64,000 nt of DNA from contig CM070568.1 of NCBI GenBank assembly GCA_036346405.1, positions 29,919,072 to 29,983,071 on the forward strand. Reading direction: 5' to 3'. Below, one piece after another: positions 1 to 11,678 of this stretch; positions within the stretch are counted from its first letter, which is position 1, and each line of letters starts with the position of its first letter. The translations under genes and the position numbers were made by a program. The notes beneath the pieces are model-generated. The model had not been told where the DNA came from. It worked only from the letters and a program-made list of their open reading frames with translations, and did not search any database. The stretch is from Phyllostachys edulis (taxonomy: Eukaryota > Streptophyta > Magnoliopsida > Poales > Poaceae).

Positions 1-526
1 CAGTTTTGAATAGTTTGAGACAGTTTTAAGTCACTTGTGATGACTCACTTTGCTGCCTGCTTTCGATAGGTTGCAGTTTTGCTTTGGGGTGTTGAAAAGT
101 TTATATTTTGTGGGGTGATAATTTCAGATGATTCATGTGGCTCTATTGATGCGGAAGTTAAGCTTACACCTCTGGCATTTCCTATGTGTGAAAGTTATGA
201 TAACGCAGTTCTGAGTACTGATTCCTTGTTTGTTCAGGAACTTGGGTTAGTGGTTGTATTTTTCCTCAACTATGGTGCTTGCGGTAGATGAGTCAAATGG
301 GCATATTGTTGTGGATGTAGCTATTGAAATTTCAATTAGGTTTTGTCAGTGTAGATTGAGGGTCTATACGATGATTTGGGATGAACTACAAGCTATTTCA
401 GTATGTACAATACCTTGGCTTGTACAGTGTTCTGAGTTAAATAAAAAAGCTGTATTAGTTGTTCCTTTTGGTATGAACCATTTTAGTATGTTTAGTGCTG
501 ACATTATATTTATTTGTTTGATGCAG

Positions 527-2586
527 GAAGAGTTTGATACTTATGATCACAATGCTCACCTATTTGTGAAGCTACAGTTTCTTAAAAAAAGATCCAAAAT
601 TATTGAGATAGTTGCAGCAAAAGATATCATATTTGCTCTTGCTCACTCTGGACTTTGTGCTGCTTTTAGTCGCGGTAGGTATTCCACATTCTACAAGATG
701 TCATCTGCATTTGATGAGAAGTGATGAAAACCATGGGTGTTCTTTGACCTCTGGCATTGTGTTTTGTGCCTGCAGTAACAAACAAGCGTGTATCCTTCTT
801 GAATTTAAGCCCAGATGAAGTGATTCGGAGCTTGTTCTACAACAAGAACAATGATTCACTTATTACTGTGTCAGTTTATGCATCGGACCATTTTAGCACA
901 TTGAAATGCAGAACAACCCCAATCGAGTAAGAACATATACCTCAAGAATTTCCCCTAAACTCTACATAATTCTTTGTTTGTGACTTGTCAAGGAGCATTC
1001 TTATCACAGCCTAACGTTTTCTATATATAATTAACTACTATTTGTGATTAGTCCTATGTGCGAGTTATGCAAGTGTGTTTTTAATTGGTTTTGAGGATAG
1101 CGTTGCTGTTTTTCATTGAATACTGCAACTTACCAAGGTTCTTGGTCTCAACTAATATAGCTGTGATATTTATATGTTCTGTCAGGTATATAAGGAGGAA
1201 TCAGTTAGATGCTGGCTTTCCTCTTTTCGAAACAGAATCTCTGAAGTGGCCTGGCTTTGTGGAGTTTGATGATGTAAATGGAAAAGTACTCACCTACTCG
1301 GCACAGGATGGGTATACTTTCTTAAACAATTCATTGCTCTAAATGGTGATTTTCACAGCATTATTGATCTAATAGTCATCCTTGTGTTTCCAGTATCTAT
1401 AAGGTCTTTGACTTGAAGAACTACTCCTTTCTATATTCAATACCGGATACCAATGTGCAGGAGATAAAGATTAGGTTTGCACTTTTTATCCTTGTTTATA
1501 TTTATCCTCATATTTCAGCCATGTCAAATTATGATGTCTTAAATCTCTATTTTCAGTCCAGGAATCATGCTCTTGATATATGATAGAATGGCAAGTTGTG
1601 TTCCTTTGAAGATATTATCTATTGAAGATGGAAAGCCACTGAAATTCTTCAAACACTTGTTGCACCGCAACAAGAAAATTGATTTTATCGAGCAGTTTAA
1701 TGAGAAGCTCCTTGTTAAGCAAGAAGATGAGAACCTTCAGATACTTGATGTATGAACAGTTCATGTGCTATATTCGACTTTTGCCATAAGCCCATGATCT
1801 TTGCTATTGGCATGCCTAATAATTTCCTGGTTTTTGTTAAGGTGCGGAGTTCTGAGCTAATTGAAGTCAGTGTTACCAAGTTTATGACCCCATCAGCATT
1901 CATTTTTCTGTACGAGAACAATCTCTTCTTGACATTCCGAAACAGAACAGTAGCTGTATGGAATTTCCGAGGAGAGCTTGTGACCTCGTTTGAAGATCAT
2001 TTGCTTTGGCATCAAGATTGCAGCACCAACAATATTTACATTACCAGTGACCAGGACCTGATCATCTCGTACTGCAAATCTGAGGCGGCGGCTGATGATG
2101 GTACTAAAATCCTGATTGCTTCTATAATAATTTATGTGCATCATTTATATAGTGTGGAATATGATATCTGCTGCCCATTGCTGGAACCAATATACTAGAC
2201 AGTTCCAAAAGTGAAACGTGGTAGGGGCTAGTCTGTCAATCCGTGACACCTTTACTAGAAATGATAACTGTGATAAAATTTCTCCTTTGGTTTCATATAA
2301 CTAGTTATGGCCAATTAGATTTGAAATAAGTGTCATGTGTGCAGCTTCACCAATTGGATCCATCAACATGAGTGGCATTATGACTGGCAAGTGCATCGCC
2401 AAGATTGCCGCCAACGATCCCACCCTCAGCGTCGCCCCTCGCAAGAATGGTAGCGCTGAGAGGTCCTCAATCTGGAGCACCATTCCAGAAGCACTGGAGG
2501 ACGTCACAGCGCTGTTCTACGATGAGGACAGGAACGAGATCTATACTGGCAACAGTCATGGGTTGGTGCATGTGTGGTCTAGTTAG
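527..2586 (+). CDS. WD40-like (transducin family) conserved plant protein, 5' end not placed
   Basis: Seven exons can be placed with GT-AG borders and matching phases: 527-674, 776-926, 1186-1311, 1394-1474, 1557-1749, 1842-2100 and 2345-2586. They sum to 1200 nt, so 399 residues plus a TAG stop. The protein reads EEFDTYDHNAHLF at its start, TVAVWNFRGELVTSF in the middle and NEIYTGNSHGLVHVW at its end; the last two look like WD-repeat strands. It matches, from memory, a single-copy plant family annotated as transducin/WD40-like with no settled function. The short first exon with the ATG was not found. A stretch opening after an AG at 126 (about 127-240) is a possible earlier exon, but I cannot confirm it. 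The gene converges on the MinE gene at 33.5 kb, with the transposon nest between them. Confidence 0.9.
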
Positions 2587-3169
2587 GTAGTAAGTAATAT
2601 GTATGTATATATATGTCGCCCTTTTGATTTGACCCGAAGATTGGATTAGCTTTGCCGCATTCTGTATCACCCCCATCTTGGGGCTACCTAGTTTTGTATT
2701 TTGGCAATAGAATGTAGTTTCTGTAAATATCCTGTGTAATGTCCAATCATCCAGCATGTTCTAGTAGTAACATAGTAATTAGCCTCCCAGTCCCAACTTC
2801 CAAGCTTTTGGCAGGAACCATCTGAAATGCTGAGCTGTGTACTTCTCAAATATAGCAAGTGAAATGATGCGTGTTCTCTGATAGAATTGGCATACGTACT
2901 TGGCATTGTCCGACCAAATTTCTGGTGGTGATGGCTCCTGCTTCCTAGCCTGTAACAAAGTCCGAATTTCCAAGTCTTAACTACTCAATCTCTTGTCTGC
3001 TAACCTGTCTTGATTACCAAGTTTTTTTCCACGACGTTATGAAATTGCCTCGACTTTTATTTCCATCAAACACAATGTTTGATAACAAATTCGAGTAAAC
3101 GCCTAAAAGAATCTAGCGTTGAACGGTACAAAAGGTTAACTTCACCTCCTATGTAAACACCAGCACGCT
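2587..3169. other. 3' UTR and short intergenic spacer
   Basis: This stretch follows the WD40-like stop codon and is AT-rich. It has several possible polyadenylation-like stretches, including tttgtattttggcaataga near 2690, but none is compelling. No further gene is visible. It ends at the target-site duplication of the MULE-like element at 3170. Confidence 0.5.
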
Positions 3170-3179
3170 ATCAGCGGTA
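3170..3179. repeat. Target-site duplication, left copy, of the outer MULE-like element
   Basis: The sequence atcagcggta is repeated as atctgcggta at 33210-33219, a 9 of 10 match. Between the two copies the element starts (g)aatttttggcactattgtc and ends with the near reverse complement. A 9-11 bp duplication is usual for Mutator-like elements. Confidence 0.75.
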
Positions 3180-4306
3180 GAATTTTTGGCACTATTGTCA
3201 CGTTTTCGCCGTGTATTGATTGATCGTGTAAAATATATATATATTTTTTTGCAAATTTAGCCGTCTACCGCACGGTTACCGTGCAACAACCGACCGCCGC
3301 CCGCCACGTGCTCACGTCGCATGGCCGCCGTGCGGTGACGTTGCCGTACGGCCGCTGTGCGGTGATGCCCCAACGCCCGCCATGTGTCCTAAGCCGAAAT
3401 TAGGGTTAAGGGAAGCCGATTAGGGTTTTAGCCTTTTTTTGTAGGAATTTTAAAATATATCAAATGAGTTCAAAAAATTATGAAGTTTTATATGGAGCCT
3501 CCCAACACAATGTACTTGCTTGTGTAAATTTGCCATAATTTTATTCGTTTAGATTTTTTTCTCGCAATTTCATATAAGTGTATTGTTTGTACGAATTTGT
3601 AAATGTAGAAAATAAGCACAAAAAATTATGAAATTTGTTTTGAAGGTTCCTCACGCAGTGGACTAGATTGTGTAATGTTTCGACAATTTTATATGTGTTC
3701 GGCAATTGTCTCAAAAATCAAGGATTTAGGTCGCGAACATTTGGATTTTAGATTTCGGAAATTAGGGTTTCATGATTTCATGTGACTTGGAATGTATGGA
3801 AAAACAACTGCTTTCTTGGATTTTAGGTTTCGAAAATTTTAGTTGCTTTTAATTAGAAAACCTGTAAGAGACTTCTTAGATTATGATAAGGTTTTAATTT
3901 CACAGAAAATATTAAGAACCTTCGTTTCTTTAGCATATCTTAGCCTCCTATAAAACATGCACCAATATGCAATGTGCAGTCATTAGTTATTTGAGATTTG
4001 CTGATGTTTTAAAGGAGGTTACATTTTGGTAATATACATGTCTTGGCAACAAGGTATATTAGCGGTCTAGAGGAGGTTGTGGGATATTTCAAATATGCTA
4101 TACTTTTCTCTATTTCTGGAAAACAATCTTTGACCGATCTCATCGCTATTGGCCATCAAAATCACTATTGGTCATCTCATCGAAAATTAGGGTTTCATGA
4201 TTTCATGTGACTTAGAATGTATGGAAAAAGCGTACAAACGTAGCAAAATAAAATATGAATACAAATATACCAAAACATAGAAACTACACACGAGATACGT
4301 TATGAC

Positions 4307-4730
4307 TCACTCAGTTGAGCCACTACCCTTTGCTTGTTGCGGCTGCCTCCGCGTGCGCCTGGATGTCTTGCATCGGGCCTGCCCTATAGGGTAGGTGAGC
4401 CGGTCCGGAGATCGCATGTCGGCTCGGAGGGGGTATGGAGACCGTTGAGCGGGTGGAGGTGGACCAGTAGACTGACTCTGGTAAGCGTACATGTCATCCT
4501 GATAAGTAATGCCAACTTGGGGGCCACCTCTGAAGAAATCATGAGCGACAGACTCGAAAAATTCACTCCCGGGTTACGATGCCTGCAACTCCAGTTGTGC
4601 GGATGAGCTCTGGCCTTGGAGGAACTGGGTGCCAGCCAACCCGTAGGAGCTCTGGCCTTGAACGTACGGTGGGATAGCGAACCTGGAGGAGCTCGTAAAC
4701 ACTGTGGACGTAAACAGATAATCTCGTGTA
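4307..4730 (-). pseudogene. C-terminal fragment of a transposon-carried protein, left arm
   Basis: Read on the minus strand, this segment encodes the tail of a low-complexity Gln/Ser/Pro-rich protein: VQGQSSYGLAG, LQGQSSSAQLELQASYPG, then MYAYQSQSTGPPPPAQRSP and a basic end QPQQAKGSGSTE before a stop. A frame change occurs near 4570-4500. The same tail, differing by scattered substitutions, is encoded on the plus strand by the right arm. Such tails occur on plant mobile domain (MAIN-like) genes carried by MULEs, but the catalytic or DNA-binding part is missing, so the family is not proven. Confidence 0.5.
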
Positions 4731-4779
4731 AACTGTTTATTAATTTGTACTAACATCGTTCCGTCTTTCAGCCTTCAGT

Positions 4780-5118
4780 TGACCGTGGGGGTGACGGCTA
4801 GTTCACGTCGACTGATGACGACGATACGGGCCAACCGGCTCCTACCAGGGAGCAGTACACGGTGTCAGGGTATGGAACATGGCAGCCAGGGTTTGTACTG
4901 AACGCAGGGCAGAGCTCTTCCGGGTTTGCTGTCCCACCGTACGTTCAAGGCCAAAGCTCTTACGGGTTGGCTGACACCCCGTACCTCCAAGGCCAAAGCT
5001 CATCCGCACAGCCGGAGTTGCAGGCATCGTACCCCAGGAGTGAATTTTTCGAGTATGTCGCTCATGATTTCTTCGGAGGTGGCCCCCAGGTCGGCATGAC
5101 TCATCAGGACAACATGTA
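4780..5118 (+). pseudogene. C-terminal fragment of the same protein, right arm, first part
   Basis: An acceptor-like tttcag at 4776-4781 precedes an open stretch that becomes clear from 4862: YGTWQPGFVLNAGQSSSGF, VQGQSSYGLADTPYLQGQSS, SEFFEYVAHDFFGGG and MTHQDNMY. It stops abruptly at 5118, where the copia-type LTR begins. The next residues (AYQSQ and on) are found 27 kb away, at about 32039. This is direct evidence that everything between is a later insertion. Confidence 0.6.
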
Positions 5119-5586
5119 TGTATTGGTGATATACCCTAGAGGCAATCATAGAGATGATTGTATCACGTCTATATGTTTATGAGTTATTGAATAAATGTTA
5201 TTCTGTTACTTGGATGAATCATTGGTTATAAGATTAACAAGTATGTGACTTGTTGGTGAAGTTCTTTTAACTTATATGATGTCGTTATAAAAGTATCCCT
5301 AGTCGGAACACTAGTGACTTATCGACCAGCACATGTATTGATTGATGACCATGTTTCACCGGTCATGGATATATGGATATCAAATCAATAATGTGAACAT
5401 ATATTAGAGAATATGGGGTTGGATTGACCCACCTTGAGACACTGTTGAGATTATTATGATTTTATGTGTCGTCAGTTGGTCTCAAACAATGATGATGTAT
5501 AATCCTTAAACTGAGATCAGCATGGTTTTCTACATGTGTAATAGTGCACTTAGGGGTTTCCAAACGTTACTCCGTAACTGGGCAGT
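5119..5586 (+). mobile_element. Copia-type solo LTR, segment 1 of 3
   Basis: The stretch starts tgtattggtgatatacccta and gaggcaatcatagag, close to the widespread grass copia LTR start (TGTTGGNGATATNCCC AAGAGGCAATAATA type). It is interrupted at 5586 by a second solo LTR, continues at 7591-7919 and again at 31241 to about 32035. Joined, it is about 1.6 kb. No internal copia genes belong to it, so it looks like a solo LTR. The target duplication is not clean: atgta on the left and tagta on the right. Confidence 0.65.
5582..5586. repeat. Target-site duplication GCAGT, left copy
   Basis: Five bases gcagt precede the solo LTR and are repeated exactly at 7586-7590 directly after it, as expected for LTR integration. 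Confidence 0.9.
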
Positions 5587-5969
5587 TGAAAGCATCTAGG
5601 CCCCTAAACATTGTTTTGGTAATTAATGATAATATGTGAATATGGGATTAATGTGTTTATTGAGTATTTACAAGGTTAAGTCCTATTGGTGAGTTTGATG
5701 ACATAAAGGTGCATGCTGAAGGACTACATGAAGATCAAAATGACTCAAGGTCAAGGTACAAGTAGTCTAGGATTCTTTTGTATTTTACCGGTCTTAGGAG
5801 ATTTTGTTGGAAGACCCGGATTATAGGTTAAATGCCGTACTATTAAGAGGGATCATGACTAGTAGCTTGATAGCAAGTTCTTGTGCCTTATGGATCAATT
5901 TAGGATCATGCATGTATTTGAATTTGTTTTTGGATTTGAATTGGATAGTTGTTCTGAAAATTGACAGCA

Positions 5970-6862
5970 CAAACGGTAGTACCGAGCTTTAATGGCGGAA
6001 CTATCACCGAGCGGTATGACCGCATATTTGTTGGCGGTATTACTGTAATGCTTCGGACCGCCTTGATCGTATGGTTAAAAGGTGGTCCGAACGGCCCAAT
6101 TGATCTCGAGCCGCCCACGTGGCGGCCTCATTTCAAGATGTTGCCTAAATTTCTCTGTGTTGCGGTAGTACCGCAAGTTAAAGCGGAAGTACCGCTCCAC
6201 GGTAATTCCTTTTATTTAAAGGCGGTACATAAAAACTAGTAAGACACGTTTTGGACTTGGCTGTTTTCCAGTGGCACGGTAATACTGGCGTTTGAAGCGG
6301 AACTACCGTTGAGCGGTAGTACCGCATGTTTCTTGGCGGTAATACCGTGGGCTGTTCGGACCGTCCTTGATCGGATGGTTAAAAAGGTGATCCGAATGGC
6401 CCAATTGATCTGAGCCGTCCACGTGTCTAGTTTGAAATTACTAAGTTCTCTGGTCGCTACTGCGTAGCGGTAGTACCGCGAGTATTGAGCGGAACTACCG
6501 TTCCTCGGTTGTTCTGATTGTTTTGTGGCGGTATAAAAACCACAGAGAAGCTCCATTTTGGCTAGATTTGCAAAACCGTGAGAACGGTAGTACCGGCATT
6601 GTTTGAACGGTACTACTGCACTATGGTTATTCCGATTTTAATGGAGCGGTATAAGTTTTCCAGAGAAGTGTGTTTTTCAGCTGAGATTGAATTTACTTGA
6701 AACGGTAGTACCGCACTTAGGAGCGGTACGATCGGCTTTAGCGGTAGTACCGCATAATAGTTGGCGGTAATACCGCGCCGCGATTTCAACGGCTATGTCG
6801 GAACGTTTTAATGCCTCTGTTATATCCGCATGTAACTCGACAAGGGTGCGGTAGTACTGCCC
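5970..6862. repeat. Cluster of short palindromic motifs cggtagtaccg inside the solo LTR
   Basis: Clear or near copies of (g)cggtagtaccgc occur at about 5973, 6161, 6310, 6467, 6584, 6701, 6740 and 6849. They are mixed with variants such as gcggtaataccg and gcggaactaccg. The motif is close to its own reverse complement. The cluster lies just upstream of the TATA-like box at 6939, in the U3 part of the LTR. Confidence 0.85.
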
Positions 6863-6938
6863 TTAGCCACAGATATATCCGCAATCTCTTTGAAATTTGG
6901 GGATTTCTGTCCCAACGGCTAGTATTTATTGGCGGGGG

Positions 6939-6946
6939 TATAAATA
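6939..6946 (+). promoter_or_regulatory. TATA box of the solo LTR
   Basis: The sequence tataaata sits inside ggggtataaatacccc, between the motif cluster and the CT/AT-rich probable leader. Position and orientation fit the LTR's own promoter. Confidence 0.6.
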
Positions 6947-7590
6947 CCCCCTCACCTGCTCAAGGACGGGAGGTAGTGTTCATTTAACATCTATAGAGCC
7001 TTGAGAGCCTTGAGCATTCACTTAACACCAAAATTCCCTTGTGCATTCATTGTGAGGTGGTTGAGTTCATTCAAGTGCATTCATTCATCCTAGTTGATCC
7101 TATTGCACTTGAGCGCCGTCAAGCGAAAGTTATCAATTTGTTACTCTTGGAGTTTTGCCAAACTCCTAGATGGCCTTGGCAGTGGAGCACGGTGATCTCT
7201 TCAAGAAGATTGTGAAGAGGCCCGGTGCAAGCTTGTGAGTGGTTTGGTGTTCGCCATCTTCGGAGCGGAGAAAGAACAACCATAGTGATCGAGGGAAAGC
7301 TTAATTCGTGGAGCCGACTTGAGTTGTCAAGCTTCCTAAACGTGGACTAGTGAAGACCAGCATGTCTTCAATACCATGGGAAAAACATCCTTGTCTCATT
7401 GTGGCTATTCCTAGTCTTTACTTTTTCTGCATTTACATTTCTAGCATATTTCTTGTGTTGAATTGCTCAACTAGAAGTGTAACTTGTTTAGACTAAGTTA
7501 TTAATTAGCTTAATTTATTAATTTGTTAATTTTTTTAAAAAACCTCCTATTCACCCCCATCTAGTCGGTTATCCTTGATCCTACAGCAGT

Positions 7591-7919
7591 TATAAAGGTA
7601 GCTTTCGGGTATGCTATGAAACATATGGAGGAATGTGACTGGTTGGATATGGGATTTGCCCCTCCTAACATAACAGAAGAGATATCTCTGGGCCCCTCGA
7701 TGTGGTCGGATAAAGAAAGTGCATTGCCATGCCACTAGTGGTCGAAGTGTTCGACCACGTAAAGTTATCCGACACTTGATTGAGAAAGTATTGAACAGTC
7801 CATGGTTGACATAAATCTCACCTGGAGTTCAACCAGATATCGTGAGGTAAAGGGAGAATACATGAGTAGGTCTTTCAGTTCGATCAGATACGGACTAGTC
7901 GTATGGAGACATGAGCTGG
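7591..7919 (+). mobile_element. Copia-type solo LTR, segment 2 of 3
   Basis: This segment lies between the solo SIRE-like LTR and the SIRE-like element. Its left edge (tataaaggtagctttcgggt) continues the LTR interrupted at 5586. Its right edge (gagacatgagctgg) is where the 23-kb copia element inserted. No gene is visible; the open frames here are chance. Confidence 0.6.
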
Positions 7920-9486
7920 TGTAGGATCAAGGATAACCGACTAGAGGGGGGTGAATAGGAGGTTTTTAAAATTTTTAACAATTTAACAATTTTATCGAAA
8001 TAATAACTTAGTCTAAACAAGTTATACTTCTAGCTATGCAATTTAATCACAATGAACAAGCTAGAAATATAAATGCGGAAGAGTAAAGACTAGAAGTAAC
8101 CACAAGAACACGATGATGTTTTTCCTGTGGTATCAAGACTTGCTTGCCTTCACTAGTCCACGCTGAGGAAGCTTGACACCTCAAGCCGGCTCCACGGATT
8201 AAGCCTTCCTCGACATTATGGTTGTTCTTCCTCCGCCCGAGATGATGAACACCAAACCACTCACAATCTTGCACCGGTCTCTTCACAATCTTCTTGAAAA
8301 GATCACCGTGTTTCTCCGCTAAGCCGCCTAGGAGTGCGGCAACACTCCAAGAGTAAAAGATCACCGGTTCACTTGACGGCACTCAAGTGCAAATGGATCA
8401 ACTAGGAGTATGAATGCACTTGAATGAATCTCAACCAACTCACAATAAATGCATAAGAGGTTTTGAGTGTTGAGTGGGTGCACAAGGCTCTATGGATGTT
8501 CAATTAATTGTGTCTAGAGCAGTTGGGGGTATATATATAGCCCACACCAACAAAAGAGACCGTTGGAGACGAATTCCCAACTTTCAGGGAAAATCGAACG
8601 ATCATAGTAAAGGAGCGGTCGTATCAGCCCTCGAAGTCAACGCGATGCCAACGGCTCAGCAGATACTAAAAATAGATTTACTAGCCGTTGAACGCCCAAT
8701 GAACGCATCAGAGTAAAGTCGCAAAGACGTCCGATTTCCCGTCAGACCGATTATACTGAACAGACGACCGATCGTAGGGTTTCGCGAATCGCCTCAAGAT
8801 TTGCAATGGTTCGAAATATTGAACCGCATACAAAATCGGAATGACCGCGAGCGGTGCAAATTGCTCCCAAAAACGAACGTCCGATTTCGAGAGGAGTTTC
8901 GAGCGATTTTACACTTGTTCTGCTTTTTATTGAACGGCTCATAAAAATCGAACGACCGCAAAACGGCATGCGATCATAGGCACGGCAGACGACCGATTTC
9001 TATGAGAAGGTTTAAGTCGATTTGCAAATACATCGGTTTTATTTAACCGCCACACAAAATTGAACGATCGCATCCCTAAGACGACCGATGCCACTGACTG
9101 ATACGACCGATTGGACAAGTTCTAAAACCATTCAAATCAATTTAAATTTCAAATTCAAATGCATGTATGATCCTAAATTGATCCATATGCCACAAGAACA
9201 TGCTTTGTCAAGCTACTAGCTTTGATCCTCTTAATAGTATGGCATTTAACCTATAATCCGGTCTTCCAACCAAACTCCTAAGACCCAAAATGGAAAAAGA
9301 GGAACCTAGACTATTTGTACTGCCTTTGAGTCTTGTGGATCTTCATATTCTCCTTTGGCATGCATCCTTGCGTAACACATTCACCAATGGGACTTAACCT
9401 CGTAAATACTCAATAAACTTGTTAATCCCATAATCACATATTGTCATTAATTACCAAAACAATTTTTAGGGCCTAGATGCTTTTCA
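7920..9486 (-). repeat. 3' LTR of the SIRE-like element
   Basis: It runs tgtaggatcaaggataaccg to ctagatgcttttca on the plus strand, about 1567 bp, and is very similar to 29670-31240. A TATA-like stretch at 8530-8540 is oriented for minus-strand transcription. The middle (8580-9120) holds repeated gaacgaccg and gaccgat motifs in place of the cggtagtaccg motifs of the solo LTR. Confidence 0.92.
8530..8540 (-). promoter_or_regulatory. TATA box of the SIRE-like LTR
   Basis: On the minus strand this reads ctatatatatac. The same box occurs in the other LTR at 30283-30293. It lies about 950 bp from the LTR 5' end, in the place where the solo LTR has tataaata. Confidence 0.55.
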
Positions 9487-9500
9487 ATCTCCCTTTTGGT
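9487..9500 (-). promoter_or_regulatory. Polypurine tract of the SIRE-like element
   Basis: The minus strand reads ccaaaagggagat directly before the LTR start tgaaaagcatc, the usual site for plus-strand DNA priming. Confidence 0.8.
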
Positions 9501-9903
9501 AATTGATGACAACCCTAAACAATTTGTGAAAAGATTGGTTTGAATATAACATGAATGTATATTCTATTGACGACTTCACAAAAACATAATTCTTACAATG
9601 AGCACAAATGAATGATGAGAATTATTTTCTTGTTAAGTCTACTTTAAAGAAAGCTCCCCTAAACATGTGCATATAGAGATAAAAGATTAGCAAGCACATG
9701 AAGTGAAATTATGAAATTTTGGCGAGCTTCTTTAACAATTATGAGCTTAAGGAGATGCAATAGATAATTATGACGAAATCTGAAATTGCATTTAAGATAA
9801 TAACAAGACATCATCCACAAGTTCCACAAGTCGAAAGACATAATAAAAACTATTACAAGCACACAAGTTCAACAGTAACTAATACATATAAGTCCAAATA
9901 TAA

Positions 9904-11678
9904 CTATAGTAGCAAAGCTTGCGCTTGCTCCCCTAAAACTATGTCTTCTATATCTCTTTTCACTTCTTCTCTCCCCTTTGGCATCAAAGTACCAAAAGCA
10001 ACTCGCATAACGGATCCCGAGGAGGAGGGACGCCATCCCGAGAAGCTAGATCCCGAGCCGAGTCGAGGCGAACAGGAGAGGATCTGAGATGTCAGGGCAA
10101 GGAGCGGGACCTCGAGAAGTGGTGACTCGCTCTGGAGGAGGAGTCAAGATGGATCTCGAGGAATCTGAAACAACAACAAGAGCGATCCAAGATGCGGATC
10201 AGAGCCGAGCCGGATCTGAGTGATGGAGTAGGAGGAGGATCTGAGTGGTTGAGCCAAGGAGTAACAGAGCTGAATCAGAGTGTAAGTATGATGGCGACGA
10301 GTGTAAGAAAATCGATAAGGAGCCTGCAATAACTTCTCAATGTCACCGACATCGCTTCTACCATAGCACCATCCCGTTATGAACCTCATTATGAAAGTCC
10401 TCCCAACTAATTCCATATCACCAACTTATTAGATACCTCATTCTCAAATTGCATCCGAGTAAGCTTCATATCATGCGCTTTCGAGAATTAGTTGTCGGTT
10501 TTCAAGAATCGAGCAATGGAACCTTCAAAGAATAAATGATCGGCAGAGGCACGCGGCCAAAGAATGTGGTCATCCTCGGAATGGGTCGAGGAGGAACACC
10601 GCCTCGTGGTCTATATGATTTATGAACCGAACCAAGACCACCACGAAAAGTTATCTTCGAGAAATCAAGGCCATTATATAGGGTGCATAGTAGATCCTCT
10701 TGACTCTATCATTCTTGGATGACACTATGCCTTGGAGAATGACATCCACAACATCAAACTTGACGCCTCGCATAATGTGATCTATTATGTTCCAGCGTGA
10801 CCCCGATAGCATCAAAATTGCCACTCTTAGGATAAAAGGTGTGATTGATTATCCCGTTGATAATGCTTGGCAATGGCTTAAGTCCTGATGGTTCCTAGCT
10901 TGCATTTGACATTGAGTCATAATATTCGCACCAAGTCGGAGCAAGCAAAGTCGACTATCAAAATTTTCTCCCAAGAGTTGGACCTCACATTTAAGATTTG
11001 CTCAAATTCTTCCTTTGTACTTTGCAAATCTCTAGTCACGTAAATCCATCTCGAGATTGAAGATCACCAAACATGAACAAAGGGCATAAAACCGTCGAAT
11101 AAGTTCATCATCATAATTTTGCTTTAAGTTCACAAGGTCATGAAGACCTACATCACGTAACATCCGATATACTCCATCAGACTTATCCAAGTCATTCAAG
11201 TAAGTCCACTTAATCCACTTATGATCGAAGAAATTTTCTGTTCCTACCATAAAGTTGCTCATAAACTTGCTCTTGAAAAGTAGTGTGGAATCTTGGATTG
11301 ACAGAGTCGGCCTTGCGAAGATATTGATTGACATGCCTTTTGATAGCATAGTCACCCGCTGTCATGAGTCGCAGATCCTGAGGAGATGGAGGAGGAGTTC
11401 CTAAGTTGTCAAAAGTGCCTTCAGTGCGTTCTGGAGAGTCATGCTCGGACTGAGTATCATCATCTGAACGATATTCTTCACTTGCTTCAGTCTCAGAGGC
11501 GGGCTTTGCGCTTTTCCTTTCCTCAACAACCTTCTCGATTTAATCGACCGAGTTCTGTCATACTGAGCCGCCTTACGACGACGTGGAGGAGACTCGGAAG
11601 GTCGGCAGAGAATCGAGGCGAAGATCGCCCTCGAGGAGGTCCATGCGATTTTCTTGTCGAACACCTCATCCTAGGCAT
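9904..11678 (-). pseudogene. Third ORF of the SIRE-like element (env position), broken
   Basis: Downstream of pol, the minus strand from an ATG at 11678 encodes MPRMRCSTRKSHGPPRGRS. After a frame change comes an acidic Ser/Glu-rich stretch (YRSDDDTQSEHDSPER, TPPPSPQDL). A compact region follows at 11355-11032: HKWIKWTYLNDLDKS, MLRDVGLHDLV and DDELIRRFYAL. The reading can be followed with several breaks to a tail MPKGREEVKRDIEDI and a stop at 9904. SIRE elements carry an extra ORF here that is often called env-like. I see no signal peptide or convincing membrane anchor, so an envelope role is not supported by this copy. The central domain resembles proteins often annotated as unclassified retrotransposon or transposon proteins in grasses. 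Confidence 0.55.

Larger units (their letters stand above)
5587..7585 (+). mobile_element. Solo LTR, SIRE-like copia family
   Basis: The LTR is 1999 bp, starts tgaaagcatctaggcccc, ends ttatccttgatcctaca, and is bounded by an exact 5-bp duplication. Both ends match the ends of the LTRs at 7920-9486 and 29670-31240, which lie in the opposite orientation. The middle third is quite different and carries a cluster of cggtagtaccg-type motifs (5970-6860). No gag or pol is attached, so it probably arose by LTR-LTR recombination. Confidence 0.92.
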
